From Bacteroidales bacterium (GTDB lineage Bacteria; Bacteroidota; Bacteroidia; Bacteroidales; F082): a stretch of 64,000 nt of DNA. Shown here one piece after another: positions 25,149-34,829 of the stretch (positions are counted from its first letter, which is position 1; each line of letters begins with the position of its first letter). The notes under the pieces were generated by a model that worked only from the letters and a program-made list of their open reading frames with translations, was not told the origin of the DNA and did not search any database. The position numbers were made by a program, and so were the translations under genes. The DNA lies in NCBI GenBank assembly GCA_016936355.1, contig JAFGYB010000055.1, forward strand, positions 1-64,000. The letters run 5' to 3'.

Positions 25149-26318
25149 ATGATCTTACTGGATAAGCCATTTGTGTCCGATTTTTTTCTGGATACCATCA
25201 AAAAGAACGGATTTTCGGTTGTGAAGACGCCAAATTCATCGACCTGGATTTCTGATGATGATGCCGTTGTGATTTCCCCGGAGGAAGCAGCGCAAAGAAG
25301 AAAAGTAAATCGAGAACCTGTGTACACCAATTCGGAAAATTCCATCGGCTGGATTGAACGAAATGCGGGATTTTCCTATCTGACAGAAAAAATCAAGTTA
25401 TTCAAAAATAAAGTAGCTTTTCGCGAATTGTTGCAAGAGCAGTATCCCGGCTATTTTTTCCGTCCGGTTACGCTGGCTGAATTGCATCAGCTGGATGTGT
25501 CGGGCTTTCCATTTCCATTCATCATCAAACCGGCAGTCGGGTTTTTCAGCATGGGAGTCTATAAGGTGAATCGTCTCGAAGAATGGCCGGAGACATTGAA
25601 AAAAATGGAAGCCGAGATTAAGCGCAACCGGAATCTTTATCCTGAAGAAGTGTACAGCGAATCGGAATTTATTGTGGAAGAGGTGATCGAAGGCGATGAG
25701 TTTGCCATCGACTGTTACATCAACGACAACAAAGAAGCAGTCATTCTGAACATCATGAAGCATATTTTCTCCTCCGGTGATGATGTGGGCGACCGGTTGT
25801 ATTTTACATCGGCCGAGATCATGCAACACTATCTGGAACCTGCTACACGGTTTTTGGAAAATTTAGCTAAGCTGGCCGACCTGAAACAGTTTCCCATGCA
25901 TGTGGAATTGCGGTTTGATGCATCGGGCAATGCCATGCCCATAGAAGTGAATCCGATGCGTTTCGGTGGCTGGTGCTCCACACCCGATTTTGCCTGGTAT
26001 GCATACGGGATCAACGTTTATGAGCACTATTTCCATCAACAGAAACCCGACTGGGAGCGCATCCTGAAAATGGACGACGGGAAAACGCATTGCATCATTG
26101 TACTGGACAACAGCACGGGCTATCCGGTAGAGAAAATAGAATCGTTTGACTACGAAAAACTGATGTCAACTTTTCAAACAGTTTGGGACCTAAGAAAAGT
26201 AAACCACAAAGAATATCCCCTGTTCGGGATGCTCTTTGTGGCTTCAGAAAGTGAAGATTCAGAGGAGGTAAGCAACATCCGGCACTCTGATCTTAAGGAA
26301 TTTATAATTACCCGTTAA
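25149..26318 (+). CDS. ATP-grasp domain protein
   Basis: Probably an ATP-dependent carboxylate-amine or carboxylate-thiol ligase. In the 389-residue product the ATP-grasp core spans about residues 100-310: FPFIIKPAVGFFSMGVYKV (phosphate-binding loop), FIVEEVIEGDEFAIDCYIN, and VELRFDASGNAMPIEVNPMRFGG carrying the Mg-binding Glu and Asn. The preceding ~95 residues resemble a pre-ATP-grasp domain. I cannot assign a substrate. The ORF track start lies in the promoter box, so I use ATG 25149. Its TAA overlaps the stop codon of the convergent downstream gene. Confidence 0.85.
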   Translation: MILLDKPFVSDFFLDTIKKNGFSVVKTPNSSTWISDDDAVVISPEEAAQRRKVNREPVYTNSENSIGWIERNAGFSYLTEKIKLFKNKVAFRELLQEQYPGYFFRPVTLAELHQLDVSGFPFPFIIKPAVGFFSMGVYKVNRLEEWPETLKKMEAEIKRNRNLYPEEVYSESEFIVEEVIEGDEFAIDCYINDNKEAVILNIMKHIFSSGDDVGDRLYFTSAEIMQHYLEPATRFLENLAKLADLKQFPMHVELRFDASGNAMPIEVNPMRFGGWCSTPDFAWYAYGINVYEHYFHQQKPDWERILKMDDGKTHCIIVLDNSTGYPVEKIESFDYEKLMSTFQTVWDLRKVNHKEYPLFGMLFVASESEDSEEVSNIRHSDLKEFIITR

Positions 26319-27193
26319 TAGTATTTTGGCTGGATCAGGTGAAACCTGCGAGTGATGTTAAATCCGATCAGAATGTCTCCTTTCAGCCAGTTACCCTGGG
26401 TTCCGGGAATGAAGTTTTGTCCCGTGATCCCTAAAGAATTAGAGACATAAAGCTGAAATACGTGTCCCCCGGCTTGAATATTGAAACCGACCGATAGGCT
26501 GTTTTGGTATTCCGAAGCGGTTTGCTTAGAGAGTATTGAATAGTATTCTAAATCAAGGCTGGTATGTCGCCCAACCTTAATCCGGCCACTGGTACCCAAT
26601 GCAAATACATTGTTTTCCTGCATTGCCTGGCTTCGGTGCACCCACGACGGAGCCAGTTGCAGTGAAAGCTTGTCGTTGAACTTCCGGGCAATCAGAATCT
26701 GGCTCAGGAAAGCAAGCCGGTTGGAGAATATACTGTTGGATGGAAGATCCTTTGGTTTTAACGTATTGATGCCCATGTCTTCGAAAAAGCTGACCGAAAC
26801 GGGCATGTTTTTCCCGCCGTTACTTTGACGCAGAATTTTCACCTTGAAACTTCCGTCCACGGTTTTCCCGTATGAACTTCTGCCAATACCCACCATCAGC
26901 CAGTTGGTGATGCCGTATTCAAACCCCAGACGAACAGTGGCCTGATCCAGACCGAAAAACTGATAAGCGCCTTCATTGACATATCCAAAGTGATGCTGGA
27001 TATTAAGAATCAGGTCTCCTTTATCCGGACTTTCGATGGATTGACCCAGGACAATCCGGGGTGCCTCAAAAGTATTTTCAGCATAAGTGGTTTTCACTTT
27101 CATGCTGTCTGCTGCGATCTTGGCGCCTGTATGTGCGTAAACATTTCCCAGTAAACTAATAAAAACAATAATGAGTGTGATTGATTTTTTCAT
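26315..27193 (-). CDS. DUF5777-like outer-membrane beta-barrel protein
   Basis: A 292-residue exported protein with signal peptide MKKSITLIIVFISLLGNVYA. The mature part alternates amphipathic strands and turns (GDLILNIQHHFGYVNEGAYQFFG; TVRLGFEYGITNWLMVGIGRSS; NDKLSLQLAPSWVHRS; HVFQLYVSNSLGITGQNF) and ends in an aromatic residue (QPKYY), all consistent with a small outer-membrane barrel. It resembles the DUF5777 family of Bacteroidota, often found beside respiratory or cytochrome genes, though none is here. Stop codons overlap with the convergent ATP-grasp gene. Function unknown. Confidence 0.8.
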   Translation of the reverse strand: MKKSITLIIVFISLLGNVYAHTGAKIAADSMKVKTTYAENTFEAPRIVLGQSIESPDKGDLILNIQHHFGYVNEGAYQFFGLDQATVRLGFEYGITNWLMVGIGRSSYGKTVDGSFKVKILRQSNGGKNMPVSVSFFEDMGINTLKPKDLPSNSIFSNRLAFLSQILIARKFNDKLSLQLAPSWVHRSQAMQENNVFALGTSGRIKVGRHTSLDLEYYSILSKQTASEYQNSLSVGFNIQAGGHVFQLYVSNSLGITGQNFIPGTQGNWLKGDILIGFNITRRFHLIQPKYY

Positions 27194-27404
27194 GTGATAA
27201 TATTTATAATGAACAATTTAAGCCCGTAAAAAAAATGAAACGGAAAATGCCGACATTCATTATCAGACAATCCCTGATTTAACAAACAATAACATTAGTT
27301 ACCAATAATGATTATCAAGAGCCTGAGAAATAGATATGTATTTAAATACAGAGGTTAATAGGGGGTTGGACGCTGAAAGCTTCCGGTTAATGCATCAGAA
27401 GAGG

Positions 27405-28646
27405 TTAAAAACTGGAACGCATGGCCTCCACGGGGTCAAGTCGTGAAGCAGACCAGGCCGGAATAAACCCGGCAATGAGCCCTATAGATCCAGAAACAAT
27501 TATTCCAATCATGATGTTTTTCAGCGAAAGGGTAATTGCAAACCCAACCAAATGAGATCCAACAAATGTCAGAATGAACACAATCAACAACCCTACAACA
27601 CCTCCCATCAGGGCCAGAAAAATGGCTTCAAAAAGGAATTGTAACAAAATGAAAAAGTTCTTGGCGCCCAACGATTTTTGTATTCCGATCTGACTGGTTC
27701 GTTCCTTTACGGAAATAAACATGATGTTGGCCACACCAAAGCCGCCCACCAGCAAAGAGAAGGCTCCAATAATAATACTAACTAAACCAATTACATGGAA
27801 AAGCTGATCGAATCCTTTGTTGATAATGTCGGTTTGATTGATCGCGAAATTGTCGTCGGCTGTGGGTTTCAGCTTTCGAATGGAACGCATGATTCCTGTC
27901 AGTTCCTGTTTCATATCCGCAACGGAGATGTAGGGTTTTGATTTAACCACAATGGACGTATTGATGTTTCTGGAATTGACTACCTGTCGGGCAAAATTCA
28001 CAGGTACCACTACCCACGTGTCGGGCGAACCGCCAAAAATATTACTACCTTCTTTTTTGATGACGCCAATAACGTACAACCGGCGACCGAATACTTTGAT
28101 GCGCTTGCCAATCGGATCCTGATTTCCAAACAAGTTCTTGGCTATATCTGCCCCGATGATGGCCATGTTTCGACCCGAAAAACTTTCGGTTTGTGTGAAA
28201 TATCTTCCCTCCTGCAGATTCAGGGTCATGACCTCATTATATTGGTGCGATACCCCAATAATGGGGGCGTCTTCCACATTGTTGTCTTTGTAATAGACAT
28301 TCCGGGTAACACTAAACATAAAGGCGGCGTGCTCCACCGTATTGCTTCTTTTTAAAATTTCATTAACCTCTTCGGCTGTGGGTTCCGGTCGCTGGTAATA
28401 TTTCCACCAGGGATAATCACCTCCCATGGCCCAGGGCCATTTCTGAATAAAGAGCACATTGCTTCCCAGCGAATTGATTTCTGATTTAATATTCGATTCC
28501 AGACTGTCGAAAATAGTAAAGATGGAAATAATGGAAAAAATTCCAATAGTGATACCTAAAAGTGAAAGGATCGTTCTTATTTTGTTTATTTTTAAGGAAT
28601 TAACAGAAAAAACCAGACTTTCATAAATGAGTTTAATCACCTTCAT
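27405..28646 (-). CDS. MacB/FtsX-type ABC transporter permease
   Basis: A type VII ABC permease of the MacB family. In 413 residues: an N-terminal transmembrane helix (about 22-45, ILSLLGITIGIFSIISIFTIF), a large periplasmic MacB_PCD domain (about 48-270), then three C-terminal helices with FGVANIMFISVKERTSQIGIQKSLGA, the coupling segment of the family, and the end PAWSASRLDPVEAMRSSF. No ATPase or membrane-fusion gene is adjacent. The ORF track starts 27 residues earlier in sequence that precedes the family core; ATG 28646 (MKVIKLIYESLVF) fits the family and the promoter box. Confidence 0.92.
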   Translation of the reverse strand: MKVIKLIYESLVFSVNSLKINKIRTILSLLGITIGIFSIISIFTIFDSLESNIKSEINSLGSNVLFIQKWPWAMGGDYPWWKYYQRPEPTAEEVNEILKRSNTVEHAAFMFSVTRNVYYKDNNVEDAPIIGVSHQYNEVMTLNLQEGRYFTQTESFSGRNMAIIGADIAKNLFGNQDPIGKRIKVFGRRLYVIGVIKKEGSNIFGGSPDTWVVVPVNFARQVVNSRNINTSIVVKSKPYISVADMKQELTGIMRSIRKLKPTADDNFAINQTDIINKGFDQLFHVIGLVSIIIGAFSLLVGGFGVANIMFISVKERTSQIGIQKSLGAKNFFILLQFLFEAIFLALMGGVVGLLIVFILTFVGSHLVGFAITLSLKNIMIGIIVSGSIGLIAGFIPAWSASRLDPVEAMRSSF

Positions 28647-28702
28647 AGAATCAATATTTAAGCAGAAGCCTCTTCGCTGTTGGGCTTGTGAAATATATTT
28701 TT

Positions 28703-28710
28703 CAAAGTTA
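28703..28710 (-). promoter_or_regulatory. -7 promoter box of the MacB-type permease gene
   Basis: TAACTTTG on the minus strand, 57 bases upstream of ATG 28646. Confidence 0.6.
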
Positions 28711-28797
28711 AGTGAAAATTTAATCATTTAAGTTTATTTTGCAAAAAGAAAAAGGCTGACACTGCCTGATATATAAACCGCTAAAAACAAATTGATT

Positions 28798-30306
28798 GTG
28801 AAAAAAATAACCACAGCACTTATTTCTGTTTATCATAAAGAGGGTTTGCAGCCTGTTCTAGCGGCCCTGAAAAATTCAGGTGTTCGTATCTTTTCTACCG
28901 GAGGCACCTACGATTATATTCTTGAAAAAGGGTACGATGCTGAAACGGTTGAGTCCCTCACTTCCTATCCTTCCATTCTGGGAGGAAGAGTAAAGACATT
29001 GCACCCCAAAGTATTTGGTGGCATTCTGGCCAGGAGAGACGATACCGGCGATCGGGATACGCTGTTACAATACCAGATTCCTGAATTCGACCTGGTGATT
29101 GTAGACCTTTATCCTTTTGAAGAAACTGTTCGCAATACGGATGATGCCCATGCCATCATTGAAAAAATTGATATTGGAGGCATTGCATTGATTCGGGCTG
29201 CTGCCAAAAATTTTAAAGATGTGCTCATCGTTTCTGCTTCGGATCAGTATGATGAACTGGTTGATTTGCTGGGAAAAGGAGGAAGCACACTGGACGATCG
29301 TCGTGAATTTGCCGCCCGTGCATTTGATACCAGCTCACACTACGATACGGCCATTTTTAACTGGATGAATCCCGGAAAGGTGGAGTCTTTCAAACAGAGT
29401 ATTCGTCAGGCTGAGGTGTTGCGTTATGGTGAAAACCCACATCAAAAAGGCGTTTTTTACGGTCAATTGGATGAGATGTTTGAGCAATTGCACGGCAAGG
29501 CCATTTCGTATAACAACCTGCAGGATCTGGATGCCGCCATTGCATTAATCGATGAATTTGAAGACACGGCGTTTGCCATTTTGAAACACAACAACGCCTG
29601 TGGCCTGGCCGTCAGGGAGCACCTGGTGGATGCCTGGAAGGATGCCCTGGCAGGAGATCCGGTTTCTGCCTTTGGCGGAGTATTGATCACCAACAGGATA
29701 GTAAATAAGGAAACGGCCGATGAAATCAACAAGCTGTTTTTTGAAATTATTCTGGCTCCCGAATACGAAGAGGAAGCATTGACCGTTTTAAAACAGAAAA
29801 AAAACAGGATTATCCTGAAACGCAAAGATGGAAAAAGAAAGAATTATCAGTTCCGTACGGCGCTCAACGGCGTGTTGTGGCAGGATAATGATCTGGTTAC
29901 TGAAACGGCCGAGCAACTGGAAGCGAAAACACAACGGGTTCCCACCGCCGAACAAACGGATGATTTGTTGTTTGCCAATAAAATTGTGAAACACATCAAG
30001 TCCAATGCCATTGTGTTGGTGAAAGACAAACAATTGGTGGGGTTGGGTACCGGGCAAACTTCCCGGGTTGATGCGCTGAAACAAGCCATTGAAAAGGCAC
30101 GCAGTTTCAATCTGCCGCTGGAAAATTCGGTCATGGCATCCGATGCCTTTTTCCCGTTTTCCGATTCGGTGGAAATTGCCTACAAAGCCGGTGTTACTGC
30201 CGTGATTCAACCCGGTGGATCAGTTCGCGATGAAGATTCCATCCGTTTTTGTAATGAAAATAATGTGGCAATGGTATTTACCGGGGTGCGTCATTTTAAA
30301 CATTGA
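28798..30306 (+). CDS. purH: Bifunctional AICAR transformylase / IMP cyclohydrolase
   Basis: Performs the last two steps of IMP synthesis. The MGS-like cyclohydrolase domain is N-terminal (about 1-145, ALISVYHKEGL, FSTGGTYDYI, GGRVKTLHPKVFGG), and the AICAR transformylase domain follows with EVLRYGENPHQKGVFYG, FAILKHNNACGLA and SDAFFPFSDSVE. The protein ends FTGVRHFKH, as expected. The track begins at TTG 28792; I prefer the GTG at 28798, giving VKKITTALISVYHK, the normal family N-terminus (502 residues). The next gene has its own promoter. Confidence 0.96.
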   Translation: MKKITTALISVYHKEGLQPVLAALKNSGVRIFSTGGTYDYILEKGYDAETVESLTSYPSILGGRVKTLHPKVFGGILARRDDTGDRDTLLQYQIPEFDLVIVDLYPFEETVRNTDDAHAIIEKIDIGGIALIRAAAKNFKDVLIVSASDQYDELVDLLGKGGSTLDDRREFAARAFDTSSHYDTAIFNWMNPGKVESFKQSIRQAEVLRYGENPHQKGVFYGQLDEMFEQLHGKAISYNNLQDLDAAIALIDEFEDTAFAILKHNNACGLAVREHLVDAWKDALAGDPVSAFGGVLITNRIVNKETADEINKLFFEIILAPEYEEEALTVLKQKKNRIILKRKDGKRKNYQFRTALNGVLWQDNDLVTETAEQLEAKTQRVPTAEQTDDLLFANKIVKHIKSNAIVLVKDKQLVGLGTGQTSRVDALKQAIEKARSFNLPLENSVMASDAFFPFSDSVEIAYKAGVTAVIQPGGSVRDEDSIRFCNENNVAMVFTGVRHFKH

Positions 30307-30307
30307 T

Positions 30308-30315
30308 TACCTTTG
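30308..30315 (+). promoter_or_regulatory. -7 promoter box of mreBCD
   Basis: TACCTTTG begins two bases after the purH stop codon and 50 bases before the mreB ATG. Confidence 0.65.
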
Positions 30316-30357
30316 CTGCTAATAATGAAGATCTAAAAAGAAAAATAAAAAAATAAA

Positions 30358-31380
30358 ATGGGCTTATTTTCATTTTTAACCAAAGAGATTGCCATTGACC
30401 TGGGCACCGCCAATGTACTCATCATACACGATGACAAAGTAGTGGTGGATGAACCCTCTATTGTGGCTGTCGAAAGAAATACGGGAAAAGTGATTGCCGT
30501 GGGCAAAAAGGCCATGATGATGCATGGTAAAACACACGATAACATCAAAACCATCCGCCCGCTCCGAGACGGTGTAATCGCTGATTTTCAGGCGGCAGAA
30601 GTGATGATTCGTGAAATGATCAAAATGATCGGTTTTAAAAATACCCTCTTTCCCCCCTCCCTGAAGATGGTAATCTGTATTCCTTCCGGGATTACCGAAG
30701 TGGAAGAGCGCGCGGTGAAAGATTCGGCCGAACAGGCCGGTGCCAAAGAAATCAGACTGATTCATGAACCCATGGCAGCTGCCATTGGTATCGGTATTGA
30801 TGTGCTGGAGCCTACCGGTAACATGATTATTGACATTGGTGGGGGTACCAGTGAGATTGCCGTTATTGCGTTGGGCGGAATCGTGAACAATACCTCCATC
30901 CGTATTGCCGGTGATGATTTGACCTACGATATTGAAGAATATATGCGGAAGCAACACAACATTACGATTGGCGAGCGTACCGCGGAAAGGATTAAGATCG
31001 AAGTTGGCTCGGCACTAACCGAACTGGAAAATCCGCCCGACGATTATGCCGTACATGGCCGTGATCTGCTGACCGGCATTCCCAAGGAAATCATGGTAAA
31101 TTACAAGGAAATTGCAGCAGCACTGGATAAATCCATTTCCAAGATTGAAGCTGCCGTATTGAATGCGCTGGAAAACACGCCGCCCGAACTTTCAGCTGAT
31201 ATCTACCGTACCGGTATATACCTGGCTGGTGGTGGTTCGTTGTTGCGCGGACTGGACAGAAGGATTCACCAGAAAACCAAACTTCCGGTTCATGTGGCTG
31301 AAGATCCGTTGCGTGCGGTGGCCCGGGGCACCGGAATTGCTCTGAAGAATTTTGAAGAATTTACGTTCCTTATCAAATAA
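30358..31380 (+). CDS. mreB: Rod-shape-determining actin homologue MreB
   Basis: A bacterial actin that forms membrane-bound filaments directing lateral wall synthesis. Actin-fold blocks are present: the N-terminal amphipathic MGLFSFLTKEIAIDLGTANVLI (phosphate 1), MIIDIGGGTSEIAVIALGG (phosphate 2), IAGDDLTYDIEEYMRKQHN, and the adenosine loop YLAGGGSLLRGLDRRI. At 340 residues it has the standard length. It leads an mreB-mreC-mreD cluster (gaps 17 and -4), indicating a rod-shaped cell or a lineage descended from one. Confidence 0.97.
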   Translation: MGLFSFLTKEIAIDLGTANVLIIHDDKVVVDEPSIVAVERNTGKVIAVGKKAMMMHGKTHDNIKTIRPLRDGVIADFQAAEVMIREMIKMIGFKNTLFPPSLKMVICIPSGITEVEERAVKDSAEQAGAKEIRLIHEPMAAAIGIGIDVLEPTGNMIIDIGGGTSEIAVIALGGIVNNTSIRIAGDDLTYDIEEYMRKQHNITIGERTAERIKIEVGSALTELENPPDDYAVHGRDLLTGIPKEIMVNYKEIAAALDKSISKIEAAVLNALENTPPELSADIYRTGIYLAGGGSLLRGLDRRIHQKTKLPVHVAEDPLRAVARGTGIALKNFEEFTFLIK

Positions 31381-31397
31381 GTTGAAAGAAGGATGGC

Positions 31398-32216
31398 ATG
31401 CGGAACCTGCTCCTGTTTTTAATTAAGCATCAGTTTATATTTCTTTTCCTGATTCTGGAAATTGTTGCCTTGTTTCTGCTGTCGTATTCGTATTCTTATC
31501 AGCGGTCGCTCACCTTTAATGCAGCCAACGATCTGACGGGAAATGTACTGAAAACCTCAACCAATATATCCGATTATTTTTTGCTTTCGGAAGAAAACAA
31601 ACAACTTTTGGATGAAAATGCCCGTTTGCGGGACCGTTTACCCAATCTGAAGCAAGCCGTCGCTCCTGATTCCATCCTATATGTAGCTGACAGCATTTAC
31701 GATTATATTCCTGCTCATGTGATCCGGAACACCGTAAACCGGCACGATAATTTTATCATACTGGACAAAGGAAGGGATGAGGGCATTGAAAAGGAAATGG
31801 GCGTTCTGTCACCGCAGGGCGTAGCCGGAATTGTCATCGGAGTTTCCAGCCATTACAGTATTGCCATGTCGCTGCTTAACGAACATGCCAAGATCAGTGC
31901 CCGCATTAAAAAGGACAATCAGCTGGTGAATGTTATCTGGGACCAGGAAAATTCCCTTGAAGGTACAGTGGTGGATATTCCGTCGCATCTGGATTTGGAA
32001 CCGGGTGATACCGTGGTTACCAGTGGCAATTCATTTATTTTCCCTGCCGGTATAAACCTCGGGACCATTGTTTCCTACCACAAAAGCGAAAACCGGAGTT
32101 TGAACCGGGCCGTACTGAAGTTTTCAACGGATTTCAACAGTTTACATTATGTATACCTGGTGAGAAATCTGCGGAAAAAAGAACAGGAAAAACTATTGGA
32201 GGAGGCCGAACGATGA
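31398..32216 (+). CDS. mreC: Rod shape-determining protein MreC
   Basis: A single-pass periplasmic scaffold linking MreB to the elongation machinery. One N-terminal transmembrane helix (about residues 10-30), a coiled-coil segment (about 55-85, SEENKQLLDENARLRDRL) and the beta-barrel MreC core (about 105-262, including GAG-type turns: MGVLSPQGVAGIVIGVS, DTVVTSGNSFIFPAGINLGTI). Length 272 residues is typical. It overlaps mreD by four bases. Confidence 0.95.
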   Translation: MRNLLLFLIKHQFIFLFLILEIVALFLLSYSYSYQRSLTFNAANDLTGNVLKTSTNISDYFLLSEENKQLLDENARLRDRLPNLKQAVAPDSILYVADSIYDYIPAHVIRNTVNRHDNFIILDKGRDEGIEKEMGVLSPQGVAGIVIGVSSHYSIAMSLLNEHAKISARIKKDNQLVNVIWDQENSLEGTVVDIPSHLDLEPGDTVVTSGNSFIFPAGINLGTIVSYHKSENRSLNRAVLKFSTDFNSLHYVYLVRNLRKKEQEKLLEEAER

Positions 32217-32737
32217 CAGGTGGGATCATAAAACAGGTAATTAGGTTTGGGTTACTCATACTGCTTCAGGTTTGGGTACTTGACAAGGTTTCGTTTGACG
32301 GTTTTGTCATCCCCTATGCCTACGTGATGTTTATCTTGTTGTTGCCTTTTGACATCAATAAAAGTCTGCTGCTGCTGCTGGCGTTTTTTACCGGGTTGGT
32401 GATGGACTTTTTCGGGAATACCCTGGGGCTTCATGCCGCATCGCTGGTATTGCTGGCTTTTGTTCGACCGGGTGTATTGCACTTTTATTTCCCCCGTCTC
32501 GAGACCCAAATCGGTGAAGAACCGGGTATCGTGAGGCTGGGGCTTTTTGGATTTATCAAGTATGCTTTCACGCTGATTTTGTTGTTTCAGACCGCGCTGG
32601 TTTTCCTGGAAGTCTTTTCCTTTCACCACTTTTTTTCGCTGTTGTGGGAGGCTGTATTGGGAGCCCTGGCTACAACATTTTCTGTGACGCTGCTGGAACT
32701 GCTTTTTGAACGTAGAAAAAGAAAGAAAGTAAGATAG
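32213..32737 (+). CDS. mreD: Rod shape-determining protein MreD
   Basis: A small multi-helix inner-membrane protein of the elongation complex. The 174 residues contain about five hydrophobic segments; VIPYAYVMFILLLPF and FFTGLVMDFFGNTLGLHAASLVLLAFVRPG match the family's core. Its identification is strengthened by its position directly after mreC with a four-base overlap. It is convergent with the HAD gene four bases downstream. Confidence 0.93.
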   Translation: MTGGIIKQVIRFGLLILLQVWVLDKVSFDGFVIPYAYVMFILLLPFDINKSLLLLLAFFTGLVMDFFGNTLGLHAASLVLLAFVRPGVLHFYFPRLETQIGEEPGIVRLGLFGFIKYAFTLILLFQTALVFLEVFSFHHFFSLLWEAVLGALATTFSVTLLELLFERRKRKKVR

Positions 32738-32740
32738 CGC

Positions 32741-33211
32741 CTAATCACGCAAAGAGGCCACAAGTCGTTTGGGATTCAGAATCAAATCCGAAGCATCCAG
32801 AATAGTGTGACAGATCATATCTGCTGCTTGCAGTGACACTGTAGCCGCCCCTTCCTGCTGTATCACCAGAATTCCCAACGCAGCTTTTTCCAGCATCATC
32901 CGGTCATTCCTGCCATTGCCCAAAGCAATTACCTTTTCAGGTCCCAGCAGTTCGATGTATTTTAGTTTGGCTGTAGCTTGTTCTTTGCCTTGAAGAATAT
33001 TCAGCTGAACAGGGAGGCTGCTCAATTCCGCAGCAGCCTGACCAAATGTGTCGGCTGTAACGACGTGCAGGGTGAATTGCTTGGCAAGTTCCTGAAGCCG
33101 TTGACTCATCCCGTGGATTAGCTTCCCGTCGATGGCCAGTGTACCGTTGAAATCGAACACCAGGTGCTGAATAGTCAGCCTTTTAAAACCGGTTATGTCG
33201 ACAGACCACAT
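32741..33211 (-). CDS. HAD-like phosphatase, soluble P-type ATPase-like
   Basis: A 156-residue HAD-fold protein with a minimal cap. HAD motif I is DFNGTLAIDG (Asp20 nucleophile; the second acidic position is Thr-Leu-Ala region rather than the classic DxD), motif II is the Thr in HVVTADTFG, and motif IV is ALGNGRNDRMMLE with the metal-binding Asp. This layout resembles the soluble phosphatase relatives of KdpB-type ATPases. Its ATG overlaps the rseP stop codon by one base (TGATG), so it is translationally coupled to rseP. Substrate unknown. Confidence 0.83.
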   Translation of the reverse strand: MWSVDITGFKRLTIQHLVFDFNGTLAIDGKLIHGMSQRLQELAKQFTLHVVTADTFGQAAAELSSLPVQLNILQGKEQATAKLKYIELLGPEKVIALGNGRNDRMMLEKAALGILVIQQEGAATVSLQAADMICHTILDASDLILNPKRLVASLRD

Positions 33212-34542
33212 CAGTGTTTAAGAAAACGGATAATGTCGTTTCCGTTGGCAAAGATCAGCAGGGCAAGCAAAAGAACCATCCCGACAATCTGTGCATATTC
33301 GAGGAACTTATCGCTGGGTTTGCGGCGAGCCACAATTTCATAGGTCAGGAACAACACGTGCCCTCCGTCCAGCGCCGGAATAGGAAGAATATTCAGGATG
33401 GCCAGCATGATCGATAAAAAGGCCGTTAAACGCCAGAAACTTTCCCAGTGCCATTGGGCGGGGAAAATGCTGGCGATGGTTCCGAATCCACCCACATTTT
33501 CATAGGCTTTCACCTTGGGAGAGAAGATCAGGCGCAATTGTTTCAGGTAGTTGTCAATGCCCTGCCAGGTTCTGATAAATCCTGCGGGAATGGCTTCGAT
33601 GAAGCTATATTTTTTCTGATCCAGTGTAAAGAAGCCTTTCGGATCTTTTGCATAAACACCCAAAATACCTTCTTTCCCCAGTTGCAACGGAATCTGTAAC
33701 GTGTCGGCACCCCGTTTTACCATAACCGTGACTTTCTGGTTTTTGTACTGCAGGATGCTGTCGTGGAATTCAGTAAAATATCTGAGGTATTTCCCGTTGA
33801 ATCCCAGTATAGCGTCGTTGAGTTTTATACCGGCCTTTTCTGCTATGGAGTTTTTGGAAAAGGATCCGATAATAAATGGGAAACGCGGAGTTAGAAAATA
33901 CGATTCTTTCCTGACTTTCAGCATTTTGTTGAGGCTGCCCTGGGGAAAATGTACCGTGATCGTATCATGTTTGCGAATCACTTCGGCTGTATGGGCTTCG
34001 TTCAGAAGAATCTCCATGGGGATTTTATTGAAATTGGCTACCTGTTTACCGCCGATGGTTAAAATACGGTCGCCATTTCGGAAGCCCATTTCATAAGCCA
34101 TACTGTCCACACTTACGCCGTATTTATTCACCTGCTGCGTAGGCAAATATTCTTCGCCAAAATAGGTTAGTAGACCGATGTAGATAATGATGGCCAGAAC
34201 CACATTCATGGTGACCCCGCCCAGCATAATAATGAGCCGTTGCCAGGCCGGTTTGGACCGAAACTCCCAGGGCTGAGGCGGCTGTTTCATCTGCTCCTTG
34301 TCCATAGATTCGTCAATCATTCCCGAAATTTTCACATACCCTCCCAAAGGAAGCCAGCCCATACCGTATTCCGTGCCTTTGAATTTGAATTTAAAAAGGG
34401 AAAACCAGGGGTTGAAAAACAGGTAAAATTTCTCTACCCGTGTTTTGAAAATTTTGGCTGCAGCAAAGTGTCCAAACTCATGCACAATCACCAGGATGGA
34501 TAAGCTCAGGATTAACTGTAAGACTTTTATCAGGATAACCAT
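33211..34542 (-). CDS. rseP: Site-2 metalloprotease RseP
   Basis: An intramembrane zinc protease that cuts anti-sigma factors or remnant signal peptides. The HExxH motif is HEFGH at residues 21-25 in the first membrane helix, the PDZ region is central (about 115-290), and the C-terminal NILPIPALDGGHVLFL supplies the third zinc ligand (Asp). Length 443 residues is standard. It is the first gene of a two-gene unit with the HAD protein. An ECF sigma factor with a membrane partner lies 1.3 kb away, but no direct link is shown. Confidence 0.95.
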   Translation of the reverse strand: MVILIKVLQLILSLSILVIVHEFGHFAAAKIFKTRVEKFYLFFNPWFSLFKFKFKGTEYGMGWLPLGGYVKISGMIDESMDKEQMKQPPQPWEFRSKPAWQRLIIMLGGVTMNVVLAIIIYIGLLTYFGEEYLPTQQVNKYGVSVDSMAYEMGFRNGDRILTIGGKQVANFNKIPMEILLNEAHTAEVIRKHDTITVHFPQGSLNKMLKVRKESYFLTPRFPFIIGSFSKNSIAEKAGIKLNDAILGFNGKYLRYFTEFHDSILQYKNQKVTVMVKRGADTLQIPLQLGKEGILGVYAKDPKGFFTLDQKKYSFIEAIPAGFIRTWQGIDNYLKQLRLIFSPKVKAYENVGGFGTIASIFPAQWHWESFWRLTAFLSIMLAILNILPIPALDGGHVLFLTYEIVARRKPSDKFLEYAQIVGMVLLLALLIFANGNDIIRFLKH

Positions 34543-34829
34543 ATTGTTAACGCGTCAATGATTCAATTTTATTCTGTTTCGCTTCGTATTCGGTTCCGAA
34601 ATATTTTCAATACCGGAACGCCGAAAAAAGGAAATAGTAACCCGCTCAGACAAAAAACGTTTAAAAAGATAACGTATTGAAAAACAATCTGTATTTGGGT
34701 TGCCTTTTTCTTTTTTCGGTAGTTTCAAAAGCAAGTGCAAGATTACGAATTTTTTTCATATCCCGGGGATGCATATCGCTTCGTAAATACCAAAAGATCA
34801 GCGGATCGGTTTTTTGGAAAAAAAAGAGA

